Origin: Lachnospiraceae bacterium
GTDB lineage: Bacteria > Bacillota > Clostridia > Lachnospirales > Lachnospiraceae
Direction: 5' to 3'
Assembly (NCBI GenBank): GCA_009911185.1
Contig: QXWW01000003.1
Location: forward strand, 124,001 to 188,000
DNA length: 64,000 nucleotides
Position 1 is the stretch's first letter. Every line of letters starts with the position of its first letter. A model generated the notes under the pieces. That model saw only the letters and a program-made list of their open reading frames with translations, was not told the origin of the DNA and searched no databases. The position numbers and the translations under genes are program-made. Positions 1 through 13,164 of the stretch are shown piece by piece.

Positions 1-785
1 TACTGGTATATTCAGGCAGCAATCCTGCGCCCATCAAGGACCGGCCTGCCGATTTTCCCCTCTATATCGCATTCATTGCCGCAATGGGTCTGACCTTTGT
101 CGTTATTTTCCGGACGATTGCTACCCAGCAGAAAATCATCCGCTATGAGCAAACGGAAAAGTTAATGACCATACAGCTTCATTCCTTTGAAAATACAATC
201 AAAACGCTGGAGCAGAATGAGAAAAAGTTTCGCATTATCCGCCATGACCTGAAGCATTATGAAAACGGACTTCTCTCCCTTGCACAGAATGGAAGCAGGG
301 AGGACATTCTGGAGTTCATCAATAACGCCGCTGAAATCGTGCCAATAGACGAGCCTGTCCACTACTGTGAAAGCACTGCATTAAATTCTATCCTGACGTT
401 CTATCTTGGTCTTGCAAAGGAGGCAGACTGCAACGTGGAGATCAAGTTTCAGCTTTCTTTTGCCCTGCCTGTAAAGGATATAGAGCTTTGCATGGTGTTT
501 GCCAATGCGATCGAAAACGCAATCCATGCCTGCCAGAAAATATCTGATTCCTCAAAACGGAAAATCCGCATCACCTGCCTTGACAGCCCACAGTTTGTCC
601 TTGAGGTGGCAAACACCTATGCGGAAAATATCCGCCTAGATGAATCCGGCGTTCCCATTTCCACTGAAAAGAATCACGGCTACGGAACTCAGAGTATCCT
701 TGCCTTTGCGGAAAAATACCACGCGTTGGTAGATTATGACATGAACGGGGAGTGGTTCAAGCTGCGGGTGCTGATTTCCAATTAA
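1..785 (+). CDS. AgrC-like sensor histidine kinase, 3' part (5' end outside window)
   Basis: The frame is open from base 3 with no stop, so the gene starts upstream of the window; the first internal ATG is at 84. The visible part holds the end of a membrane segment, a coiled linker, then an H-box with RHDLKHYENG where the first His is the likely phosphoacceptor. An N-box follows (NAIENAIHAC), and a G-box (GYGTQSI), typical of GHKL ATPases of the AgrC/HPK10 class. Such kinases usually sense a peptide and phosphorylate a LytTR regulator, which is not in the window. It ends just before the TetR promoter, so it is probably the last gene of its operon. The kinase class is well supported; the ligand is unknown. 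Confidence 0.85.
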   Translation, partial: LVYSGSNPAPIKDRPADFPLYIAFIAAMGLTFVVIFRTIATQQKIIRYEQTEKLMTIQLHSFENTIKTLEQNEKKFRIIRHDLKHYENGLLSLAQNGSREDILEFINNAAEIVPIDEPVHYCESTALNSILTFYLGLAKEADCNVEIKFQLSFALPVKDIELCMVFANAIENAIHACQKISDSSKRKIRITCLDSPQFVLEVANTYAENIRLDESGVPISTEKNHGYGTQSILAFAEKYHALVDYDMNGEWFKLRVLISN

Positions 786-795
786 GTATAATATG

Positions 796-824
796 TTGAC
801 AAACTAACACTGATAGTTTACACT
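796..824 (+). promoter_or_regulatory. Promoter of the TetR gene
   Basis: TTGACA at 796-801, a 17-base spacer and TACACT at 819-824 form a good sigma-A promoter. The TetR start codon lies about 45 bases downstream of the -10. Operator half-sites lie inside the spacer. Confidence 0.7.
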
Positions 825-843
825 ATAACTAACGGTGTTAGTT
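802..843. promoter_or_regulatory. Two tandem palindromic operators for the TetR regulator
   Basis: Site 1 (802-818) is AACTAAC-ACT-GATAGTT, with one arm mismatch. Site 2 (827-843) is AACTAAC-GGT-GTTAGTT, a perfect palindrome. Their centres are 25 bp apart. Site 1 fills the promoter spacer and site 2 lies over the predicted start of transcription, so binding would block RNA polymerase. TetR proteins commonly repress themselves this way; here that is inferred from position. Confidence 0.7.
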
Positions 844-871
844 TTTGGAAAAGAGGAATAGGAGCATAAAA

Positions 872-1441
872 ATGTCACGAAAAGGATTATCCACAGACAT
901 CATTATAAAAGCAGCCGCAGAAATAATTTCCGTAAAAGGTTTTGATAAATTTTCGCTTCGAGAGTTAGCGGATAAATTGGGGGTAAAAGCGGCCTCTCTT
1001 TACAATCATATCAATAATTTATCCGAATTGACTTCTGATATTGGACGACTGACTCTGAGAAAAATGTCTGAACAATTATATGAAGGGTTAGAAGGGAAAT
1101 CTCCCCAAGATATGCTTACTCATATTGCAATCGGTTATCGAAAGTTTGCAAAAGAAAATCCAGAATTGTACAAGACAATCATTAAAATCCCGGCTACGGG
1201 AAATTTGGAATTGCTTGAGGAAGGACAAAATATTGTTCATAAAATGTACCAAATATTAAGGTCTTATGGTCTATTGGAAGGAGAAATTGTCCAGTTTAGC
1301 CGATCAATCCGTAGTTCTATGCATGGATTTATAACTTTGGAAGAAGCAGGATTTTTTCGTGATGAGATTGATATTGATGAAAGCTATTCAAAAATGATTC
1401 AGTCATACATTACTTTATTGGAGCTAAAAAAGATTAAATAA
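872..1441 (+). CDS. TetR/AcrR family transcriptional regulator
   Basis: A 189-residue protein. The N-terminal helix-turn-helix spans roughly residues 10-55 (FDKFSLRELADKLGV then AASLYNHI), as in TetR. The C-terminal half resembles the WHG-type ligand domain of some TetR proteins. The start at ATG 872 is chosen because TAGGAG lies 7 bases upstream; an in-frame TTG at 845 lacks this and falls on operator DNA. Base composition is more AT-rich than the housekeeping genes further right, which suggests acquired DNA. The paired operators upstream imply autorepression; the adjacent metallo-hydrolase is the likely co-regulated gene. The inducer is unknown. Confidence 0.85.
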   Translation: MSRKGLSTDIIIKAAAEIISVKGFDKFSLRELADKLGVKAASLYNHINNLSELTSDIGRLTLRKMSEQLYEGLEGKSPQDMLTHIAIGYRKFAKENPELYKTIIKIPATGNLELLEEGQNIVHKMYQILRSYGLLEGEIVQFSRSIRSSMHGFITLEEAGFFRDEIDIDESYSKMIQSYITLLELKKIK

Positions 1442-1487
1442 GAACCTAGAATTATGAATCATACATAATGTGAAAAGGGTGGGAAAT

Positions 1488-2120
1488 ATGGAGATACAGA
1501 GAATTTGTTGTGGGAATGTTAACAGCTATATTGTTTCCAATGAGAAGAATGCTATATTGGTGGATACAGGGCGGGAGGAATATTGTCAAAAAGTTCTGAA
1601 TGCCTGCAAAATGTTTCATATGCGTTTGCTTGTGCTGACACATGGACATGTAGACCATGTCCAAAATGCTGCCTTTTTAGCAAATGCCCTGCGTATTCCT
1701 GTTGCAATAAATCAAGAGGATATACCTTTGTTAAAAGATAATATGCTTCAAATACTATCTTCAAGAGGAATATTTGGAAAAATTGTTTTATCCGCATCCC
1801 TAAAAAGTTTTAAGAAGGATAAAATACCCCCTATTGTTCCAACGATTTTTTTAAATGATAACGATGTTCTTGATTCCTATGGGATTTCGGCAAAGGTGAT
1901 TGCTTTGCCAGGACATACAAAAGGCTCTATCGGGCTGGATATAGAGCAAAGAAATTTACTTGTTGGGGATGCGTTGATGAATATGTTTTATCCTACAACT
2001 TCCATGTTATACAATGATAAAATGGCTATGGTTCAAAGTGCGGAAAAAATTAGCGGTTTAGGAAAAAGAATGATTTATTTTGGACATGGAAAGCCGACGC
2101 GTAATAGAAAGTGGGCATAG
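1488..2120 (+). CDS. Metallo-beta-lactamase fold hydrolase
   Basis: About 210 residues. The metal-site signature is complete: HGHVDH near residue 55, a later His in PGHTKGS, an Asp in VGDAL and a final His in YFGHGKP. This is the general MBL-fold layout (glyoxalase II-like and related hydrolases); the substrate cannot be read from sequence. The ATG at 1488 is preferred because AAAGGGTGG sits just upstream; a GTG at 1470 is an alternative. It follows the TetR gene by 46 bases with no terminator seen, so the two are probably one transcript under TetR control. AT-rich like its neighbour. Confidence 0.8.
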   Translation: MEIQRICCGNVNSYIVSNEKNAILVDTGREEYCQKVLNACKMFHMRLLVLTHGHVDHVQNAAFLANALRIPVAINQEDIPLLKDNMLQILSSRGIFGKIVLSASLKSFKKDKIPPIVPTIFLNDNDVLDSYGISAKVIALPGHTKGSIGLDIEQRNLLVGDALMNMFYPTTSMLYNDKMAMVQSAEKISGLGKRMIYFGHGKPTRNRKWA

Positions 2121-2457
2121 CGGGATGATGCAGAATTGATTATTAAGTCCGATATGTTCGAACAAACATCATTAAAAATGCGGAGTGATGCGCAAATACA
2201 GATATTTTCCCTATTTTGCCATAAATGTAAATAAGAGGTTCTAAGCGAGAGAAAAGACTAAACGTATCAATTAGAAAGGAGCCAGACGCATAGACGCAGA
2301 GCCGATAAACTTGTGAAATAGCCGGTTCGCTATTTTTGCGGGCAATGCAGATAATGAGCGTGTCTGTGGATATTTGACGCATACCGCGAGGGGTCATCCC
2401 CCGCCGCTGCGCAGTGTTACAGCCTGATACCTTCTTGCTGCGGCGGAGGATTTAAAA
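2121..2457. other. Gene-free stretch, possible mobile-element remnant
   Basis: No convincing gene. A minus-strand reading frame at 2143-2397 has no good ribosome binding site. An inverted repeat with arms CCGCCGC (2401-2407) and GCGGCGG (2440-2446) lies near the right side. The composition differs from both flanks, and the stretch separates AT-rich accessory genes from the next gene. A former element end is a guess only. Confidence 0.3.
2316..2337. terminator. Hairpin followed by T-run, possible terminator
   Basis: AAATAGC (2316-2322) and GCTATTT (2329-2335) form a perfect 7-bp stem with a 6-base loop, running into TTTTT. The stem is AT-rich, so it would be a weak terminator for the MBL gene, about 200 bases after its stop. 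Confidence 0.4.
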
Positions 2458-4131
2458 CTATTTGATTTTAACTTTTTTGGATTGGAAACTGCTGGTATAG
2501 GTTTTTCCGTTATAAGTTTTGTATGCTTTTACGGTAAAGATGTATGTTTTGCCGGAGGTTAATTTATTTTTCGTGTAGCTTGTGGTCTTTGTGCTTTTTA
2601 ATTTTTTCCAGGGTTTTTTGGCGTTGGTTTTATAGTAGATCGTATAGCCAGTTGCTCCCTTTACTTTGCTCCAGGTTATAACGGCTTTTTTCTTTTTAGG
2701 CGTTACTTTAAATTTTACAGCGCCTGGCGCGGTCGCCGTATTAAGCGAGGCATAGGATTTACTTTCTGCCTGTTTGCCGTCTGCAGACTGTATATAAGCT
2801 TTTACAGCAAAACGGTAGGCCGTGCCAGGGGTTAGACCTTTGACGGTATAGGAAGCTGAATTTGTCCTGGCTTTCTCGATCCATTTTTTGCTGGAAGCGC
2901 TATATTGATAGACAATATAACCATTTGCATTGGAAACTTTTTTCCAGGTCAGTTTGATATTTTTAGCGGCAGACGAAGCTGTTTTTAGCCCGGATACATC
3001 CGAAATAGTTAGCGGCGGTTCAGGAGTTTCGCTTGGGGAAGTAGTTTCACCAGGCGTAGGTTCCGGCGCCGGAGGAGGAGTGGTCTCGTCTTCTGTTGCA
3101 AATTTTTCAATCTCCTGCAGAATTTCGTCGGCTGTTTTAGGTCCTAAAGTAATATTTTGGATTTTGTTATTTTTATCAATATATACGATGTATGGAAATG
3201 TACCGCCAGTATAATTGTAAAGCTTCAGGTAGGACATTGCAAAATTAAAATTCAGCGCGGAGGCGTCGTGGCAGTATATGATATTTTTGCCGGAGAAATT
3301 CTGGGCGAAGCTTTTCGTGTCCGCCAGGGAGGCGCCATATACTTCCGCAAAAATTACCCGGATGTCTGGCCGGGCTGCCCAATTGCTGGAATCAATATTG
3401 CTTAAAGTAGATTTAGTCAATGCGCAGGTCGTATATCCGAACAGCAGAACAGTGGTCTGATTGGGGTTGGCTTTGGTGGAAATGACAGTCCCGTCTATGG
3501 TGTTCAGTCCATAATTGATATTTTCAATACCGGAACCGGGATTGGCGGGAGGCGTCGTATCACCGACTTCATCAATCTCGGCAAATTTCTTAATCTCCGT
3601 CAAAATTTCATTTGCAGTTTTGGTACCGGACAGTAAATTCTGCACTTTATTGTCTTTGTCAATCAATACAATCATTGGATATGTTCCGCCGTTCGTGCCA
3701 TAAAGTTTAGCATATTCTACCATTGCCATAAAGATGTTATCATCTTCATCGTAACAAAACGTCATATCCGGACATTGATATCCCTGTTCATAGGCCAGAA
3801 CTTCTTCCTGTGTGTGACCATTTGTTTCTGCAAATATCACCCGGATATCGGAGCGTTTTACCCAGTCACAGGAAGAGATGCTGTTTAATGTGGATCTTGT
3901 CTTGCCGCATCCTACATAACCGAATATCAAAACCGTGGTTTCGTTGGAATTGGCCTGTGTAGAGACAGACGTCCCTCCGGTGGAGGTAAAGGTGAAAGTA
4001 GGGTTATTTTTGAGTTCAGCCGCCTGTGCTTTTGTCCCGGTCAAAAGGCTTAGTAATGGCAGCAGGAGAAGCAACGCGAGAATGGTAACCGTACGCGTCA
4101 GATGTTTTGGGAAAAATTTTTCTTCTGTCAT
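2458..4131 (-). CDS. Secreted tandem thioredoxin-fold protein with two Fn3 domains
   Basis: 557 residues. A signal peptide covers residues 1-38 (hydrophobic core then AQA-A). Two homologous thioredoxin/redoxin-like domains follow (about 40-185 and 205-345). Each has a cysteine where CxxC is expected but in CxxT form (C75-G-K-T78 and C236-A-L-T239), a likely cis-Pro in GGTYP or GGTFP, and a second Cys exactly 51 residues on (C126, C287). A Pro/Glu/Thr linker leads to two Fn3 domains (about 376-557) ending in KKVKIK. No sortase motif. The start is backed by GGAGGTC seven bases upstream. It is divergent from the beta-galactosidase. The redox role is inferred; the substrate is unknown. Confidence 0.75.
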   Translation of the reverse strand: MTEEKFFPKHLTRTVTILALLLLLPLLSLLTGTKAQAAELKNNPTFTFTSTGGTSVSTQANSNETTVLIFGYVGCGKTRSTLNSISSCDWVKRSDIRVIFAETNGHTQEEVLAYEQGYQCPDMTFCYDEDDNIFMAMVEYAKLYGTNGGTYPMIVLIDKDNKVQNLLSGTKTANEILTEIKKFAEIDEVGDTTPPANPGSGIENINYGLNTIDGTVISTKANPNQTTVLLFGYTTCALTKSTLSNIDSSNWAARPDIRVIFAEVYGASLADTKSFAQNFSGKNIIYCHDASALNFNFAMSYLKLYNYTGGTFPYIVYIDKNNKIQNITLGPKTADEILQEIEKFATEDETTPPPAPEPTPGETTSPSETPEPPLTISDVSGLKTASSAAKNIKLTWKKVSNANGYIVYQYSASSKKWIEKARTNSASYTVKGLTPGTAYRFAVKAYIQSADGKQAESKSYASLNTATAPGAVKFKVTPKKKKAVITWSKVKGATGYTIYYKTNAKKPWKKLKSTKTTSYTKNKLTSGKTYIFTVKAYKTYNGKTYTSSFQSKKVKIK

Positions 4132-9678
<5,547 letters not shown>

Positions 9679-9697
9679 GGATTAGTATTTCATTTAT

Positions 9698-9728
9698 AAA
9701 GGGATTCTGCGATTGCAGAATCCCTTTT
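9698..9728 (+). terminator. Terminator of the beta-galactosidase gene
   Basis: A perfect 13-bp stem (9698-9710 with 9715-9727) with a GATT tetraloop ends in TTTT. It lies 20 bases after the stop codon. Confidence 0.9.
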
Positions 9729-9795
9729 CAATTGTATCCGGGCGCATCATGTCTGTTCTTTTTGAGCAGAGATTGATCGTAAGGTTATTAATAGA

Positions 9796-9824
9796 TTGAC
9801 AAATATATCGGCGTTTGATATATT
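9796..9824 (+). promoter_or_regulatory. Promoter of the PadR gene
   Basis: TTGACA (9796-9801), 17-base spacer, TATATT (9819-9824): close to the sigma-A consensus. Operator arms cover the spacer and the -10. Confidence 0.8.
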
Positions 9825-9848
9825 TAATATATCGGAAGATGATATATC
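9802..9848. promoter_or_regulatory. Two tandem operators, probably for the PadR regulator
   Basis: AATATATC-N7-GATATATT (9802-9824) and AATATATC-N7-GATATATC (9826-9848) are the same 23-bp element twice, centres 24 bp apart. The first covers the promoter spacer and -10, the second the start of transcription. The arrangement predicts autorepression by the next gene. Confidence 0.75.
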
Positions 9849-9887
9849 ATGAAACGATAATAGTTGTATAGGTGAGGTGGTGATTGT

Positions 9888-10238
9888 TTGGCGGAGAGGC
9901 AGGGGGCCATGACAGAAGCAGTATATTATATTTTACTCTCTTTGAAAACACCGAATCATGGATATGGAATTATTCAAAATACGTTAGAGATAACCAAGGG
10001 CAGGCTGGAGCTGGGAGCCGGCACGCTCTATGGGGCGGTCAATACCTTGCTGGAGCGGAACTGGATCCGGCTGTATAGTGAAGATAAGCATTCCAGGAAG
10101 AAGAAGCAGTATTTGATCACAGAACAGGGAAACGCTGCGCTGGAAGAGGAAATTAAGAGGCTGGAAGAGCTGCTGGAAAATGGCAGGAATATCATGTGCA
10201 CAGAAACAGGCAGGGAGGAGAAGCATGAGAAAATTTAA
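9888..10238 (+). CDS. PadR family transcriptional regulator
   Basis: 116 residues from TTG 9888; an in-frame ATG at 9909 would give 109. The winged helix is typical of PadR: TEAVYYILLSL, HGYGI, then LGAGTLYGAVNTLLERNWI and a wing with KKKQYLIT, followed by a short dimerisation helix. GAGGTGG lies 7 bases before the TTG. PadR proteins repress nearby efflux or stress genes and often respond to drugs. It overlaps the next gene by 14 bases, so they are translated together. Operators upstream suggest autoregulation. Confidence 0.88.
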   Translation: MAERQGAMTEAVYYILLSLKTPNHGYGIIQNTLEITKGRLELGAGTLYGAVNTLLERNWIRLYSEDKHSRKKKQYLITEQGNAALEEEIKRLEELLENGRNIMCTETGREEKHEKI

Positions 10239-10785
10239 GTTATTTTTTGACAAAGAAAAAGAAGAAGAATGGCTGAATAAAATGTGCCGGCAGGGATGGG
10301 GAATGACCAATTTTTTCATGGGAGTTTACACTTTTATGCCATGTGCTCCGGGGCAATATACCTATCAGGTGGATTTACCGGATCTTCAGGCGGGAACAGG
10401 CGGCCGGGATCAGAGAAGACGGGATTACATAGAATTTGTAGAATCAACGGGTGCTGAATATGTGTGCTCCTGGGTCTTTTATATGATTTTTCGTAAAGAG
10501 ACATGCAAAGGGAACTTTAAGCTTTACACAGATCCGGAATCTGAGATCAAGCTGCTTGAGCGTCTGCGGCGGCTGTTTCTGATAGTGGGACTGATAGAAT
10601 TTTTTCTCAGTATCTTTCAAACAGCAAATTATATCAATTATGTAAGAAATTACTGGAGTCCCGATTTTCTTGAAAATATAGTAATGTTTCTAAATCTGTG
10701 CCCGGTCTATGCGTTTACCATAACCATTCTTATCATGATTATTCGATTTACCAGAAAAATTAATAAATTGAAACTTTATAAATAA
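10225..10785 (+). CDS. DUF2812 membrane protein
   Basis: 186 residues from ATG 10225, preceded by GGGAGGAG. The N-terminal half begins KFKLFFDKEKEEEWLNKM and carries the soluble DUF2812 pattern (WLNKMCRQGWGM, then YTYQVDL). The C-terminal half has two hydrophobic segments (about residues 120-140 and 155-175) and a basic tail. DUF2812 genes commonly sit next to PadR regulators, as here, where the reading frames overlap; the molecular role is not known. It may act with the PadR protein in sensing at the membrane, which is inference. Confidence 0.8.
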   Translation: MRKFKLFFDKEKEEEWLNKMCRQGWGMTNFFMGVYTFMPCAPGQYTYQVDLPDLQAGTGGRDQRRRDYIEFVESTGAEYVCSWVFYMIFRKETCKGNFKLYTDPESEIKLLERLRRLFLIVGLIEFFLSIFQTANYINYVRNYWSPDFLENIVMFLNLCPVYAFTITILIMIIRFTRKINKLKLYK

Positions 10786-10790
10786 ATTTC

Positions 10791-10819
10791 TTGACAAAAA
10801 TAGAAGACTGTTTTATTGT
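10791..10819 (+). promoter_or_regulatory. Promoter of the ABC transporter genes
   Basis: TTGACA (10791-10796), 17-base spacer, TATTGT (10814-10819). It starts six bases after the DUF2812 stop, so the ABC genes have their own promoter. Confidence 0.65.
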
Positions 10820-10840
10820 ATTAGATAAATAGTACAATAA
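10813..10840. promoter_or_regulatory. Inverted repeat overlapping the ABC promoter -10
   Basis: TTATTGTA (10813-10820) and TACAATAA (10833-10840) form perfect 8-bp arms separated by 12 bases. It covers the -10 and the likely start site, where a repressor would act. It does not resemble the PadR operators upstream, so another regulator is likely. Confidence 0.5.
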
Positions 10841-10861
10841 TACATAGAGGAAGGATTGCAT

Positions 10862-11644
10862 ATGAGAGAATTACTAAAAGTGCAGAACTTAAGGAAAAGC
10901 TTTAAGATTTCGGCAAAACAGCAGAAGATTCAGAATACCAAAGAGCGCATAAAAGTGGCGGTCGATCATCTGAGTTTTACGGCATATGAGGGGGAAGTAT
11001 TCGGACTGCTGGGTCCCAATGGCGCGGGCAAGACAACCACGCTGCGAATGATGTCGGCGCTGGTGAAGCCAGATCAGGGGGATGTACTGGTGGAAGGTTC
11101 CAGTGTCATGAAAAATCCGGCCGAAGTCCGCAGTAAGATAGGTTTTCTTACCAGTGAACTGAAACTGGAGGAATTTTTCACTCCGAATTATCTCTTTTCT
11201 TTTTTTGCAGAGCTTCATGGGGTGGAAAAGGCAGAAGCGATGAACAGAAAACAGAAACTATTTGAACGGTTTGGAATCACTGAATTTGCAGAGGTGAAGG
11301 TGGGCAACCTTTCCACCGGAATGAAACAGAAAGTATCGCTGGTAATTTCAATCGTACATAATCCGGACATTATTATTTTTGATGAGCCAACCAACGGACT
11401 GGATGTACTGACTGCCAAGGTAGTGACAGATTTTCTGCTGGAACTGAAAGAGCAGGGAAAGACCATCATTGTATCGACGCATATTTTCAGTTTGATTGAG
11501 AAGATCTGTGACAGAGTAGGTGTCATTATAGATGGGAAGATGGCAGTCTGCGACACCCTGGACAATCTTACCATAGAGAAATCTCTGGAAGATAAGTTCT
11601 TTGATATTTATGCAGAAAGAGCAGGTGAGACTTATGAAAAATAG
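10862..11644 (+). CDS. ABC transporter ATP-binding protein, NatA/CcmA-like
   Basis: 260 residues from ATG 10862, with AGAGGAAGG 7 bases upstream. All nucleotide-binding motifs are present: Walker A GPNGAGKTT, signature LSTGMKQK, Walker B IIIFDEPTNGLD and a switch His in VSTH. It powers the permease encoded next, and the two overlap by 11 bases. The family resembles Na+ or drug exporter ATPases (NatA-like); the cargo is unknown. The short insertion after the first strand (AKQQKIQNTKERIK) is as seen in NatA-type proteins. Confidence 0.9.
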   Translation: MRELLKVQNLRKSFKISAKQQKIQNTKERIKVAVDHLSFTAYEGEVFGLLGPNGAGKTTTLRMMSALVKPDQGDVLVEGSSVMKNPAEVRSKIGFLTSELKLEEFFTPNYLFSFFAELHGVEKAEAMNRKQKLFERFGITEFAEVKVGNLSTGMKQKVSLVISIVHNPDIIIFDEPTNGLDVLTAKVVTDFLLELKEQGKTIIVSTHIFSLIEKICDRVGVIIDGKMAVCDTLDNLTIEKSLEDKFFDIYAERAGETYEK

Positions 11645-12821
11645 TATAATGACAGTAATGAAGAAAGAATTTACACGTTTTTTTACTGACCGCAGAATGG
11701 TATTGACAACGCTGCTTATGCCGGGGCTAATGATCTATTTCTTATATTCGTTTATGGGAAGCGGGTTAAGTTCTCAATTTGGATCTTCCGACGAACATGT
11801 TACCAGTATTTATGCAGAACACCTGCCTGACAGTATGAAGAACCTGTTTGAGAACGGGGCGGCTGTGGAGTTCCATGATCTTTCCGGGGATGAAAGAGAA
11901 GAGGCGTTGGATGCACTTCAGAACACGGAAGAAGGCTATGATATAGTGGCAGTTTTTCCGGAGGATTTTGATGCGCAGGTGGTAGCATATGATGTAGCGT
12001 CAGGAACAGAAGCGCCGGCAGTAAAGCTCTATTATAATTCTACAGACAATGACTCTCAGTCGGCGTACAATATGATGCGTGATCTGCTGGATACCTATGA
12101 ATCGGCTCTTGCCAATAAATTTGATGTCAATCCGGGTGAGGAAGTGTATGATATGGCAACGGACGAGGATTTGTCAGCGCAGGTTTTCTCCATGATGGTA
12201 CCGATGCTTCTGATGATATTTTTGTTTAGCGGCTGTATGGCGGTGGCGCCGGAATCCATCGCAGGTGAGAAGGAGAGAGGAACCATTGCAACTCTTTTGG
12301 TAACCCCTGTAAAACGCAGCCATCTTGCCATTGGTAAGATTATCAGTCTGAGTGTAATTGCGATTTTAAGCGCTCTTTCCAGCTTCCTTGGTACGATGCT
12401 CTCACTGCCGAAACTGATGGGAGAACAGGAAAATGTGAATGCCAGTGTATATGGAATCGATGATTATGCGTTCACACTTCTGGTAATTTTGTCAACGGTA
12501 CTGGTAATTATTACGATTGTTTCTATCATCTCAGCATTTGCAAAAAATGTAAAGGAAGCTACCGGCTGGGTAACGCCTGTTATGATAATTTCCATGCTTC
12601 TGGGAGTTACTTCTATGGTAGAAAGCCTTTGTATGACAGAGCCGGTTTGGTATTTGATACCATTGTACAACAGTGTGCAGAGTATGAACGGTATTTTTTC
12701 CATGGAGCCGAATCTTGTGAATATTATTGTGACCGTCATTGCAAATATCTGTTATGCTGGAATTGGCGTTTTTGTTCTTGCGAAAATGTTTGATAATGAG
12801 AAAGTGATGTTTTCTAAATAG
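11634..12821 (+). CDS. ABC transporter permease, NatB/ABC-2 type
   Basis: 395 residues from ATG 11634 (GCAGGTGAG upstream). One membrane segment near residues 20-40 is followed by a large extracellular loop (about 45-180) and five further segments to the C-terminus, the ABC-2 (NatB-like) layout. PESIAGEKERGT after the second segment is the usual conserved cytoplasmic loop. It forms the channel with the ATPase upstream. PadR-linked ABC-2 exporters often handle antimicrobials; here that is inference. Confidence 0.88.
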   Translation: MKNSIMTVMKKEFTRFFTDRRMVLTTLLMPGLMIYFLYSFMGSGLSSQFGSSDEHVTSIYAEHLPDSMKNLFENGAAVEFHDLSGDEREEALDALQNTEEGYDIVAVFPEDFDAQVVAYDVASGTEAPAVKLYYNSTDNDSQSAYNMMRDLLDTYESALANKFDVNPGEEVYDMATDEDLSAQVFSMMVPMLLMIFLFSGCMAVAPESIAGEKERGTIATLLVTPVKRSHLAIGKIISLSVIAILSALSSFLGTMLSLPKLMGEQENVNASVYGIDDYAFTLLVILSTVLVIITIVSIISAFAKNVKEATGWVTPVMIISMLLGVTSMVESLCMTEPVWYLIPLYNSVQSMNGIFSMEPNLVNIIVTVIANICYAGIGVFVLAKMFDNEKVMFSK

Positions 12822-13057
12822 AGCAGCATATGTTTTGCGGCAGAAGGTTTTTGAAAATGGCTTTCCACAGAAATATGCTGTAATCATTAGTACTCCAGCG
12901 TTTAAGTATCGACGTTTTTATTTGTCTGAATTTCCATCTGCCGCGTTGTCATCAATCGTTGTAGCACCCGCTGCCGCTCATTCTTCCGCCTTACAGATGA
13001 AAATTTATTCGGCGTAAAATTCATCAACATTTAACCGCCGGAATACTAACACGCTTT
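12822..13057. other. Intergenic stretch with no clear gene
   Basis: Lies between the ABC permease and a terminator. A rightward frame (12835-13017) and a leftward 40-codon basic frame starting at 13024 both lack a proper ribosome binding site. No repeat or RNA fold was recognised. Confidence 0.4.
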
Positions 13058-13102
13058 GGACCGCCGTATCTATGTGTTTTTCCTGGATATGGCGGTCCTT
13101 TT
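13058..13102 (+). terminator. Terminator before gltX
   Basis: GGACCGCCGTATC (13058-13070) pairs with GATATGGCGGTCC (13086-13098) with one G-U pair, followed by TTTT. It ends two bases before the gltX -35, insulating gltX from the ABC genes. Confidence 0.8.
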
Positions 13103-13104
13103 AC

Positions 13105-13133
13105 TTGTAAATTGTGGAAGGGTGGTATATAAT
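13105..13133 (+). promoter_or_regulatory. Promoter of gltX
   Basis: TTGTAA (13105-13110), 17-base spacer, TATAAT (13128-13133). The leader would be about 25 bases, too short for a T-box. Confidence 0.75.
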
Positions 13134-13164
13134 AGGCATCAGCTAAGAAAAAAGGAGAATTGTA

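Noticed and set aside
2143..2397. 84-codon minus-strand frame
   Set aside because: No ribosome site; contains the hairpin at 2316-2335. Kept only as part of the gene-free stretch.
12835..13024. Short frames on both strands between the ABC permease and gltX, including a basic 40-codon frame starting at 13024 on the minus strand
   Set aside because: No convincing ribosome sites and no recognisable family.
13134..13164. T-box leader for gltX
   Set aside because: The leader from the predicted start is only about 25 bases, and no T-box sequence was seen.
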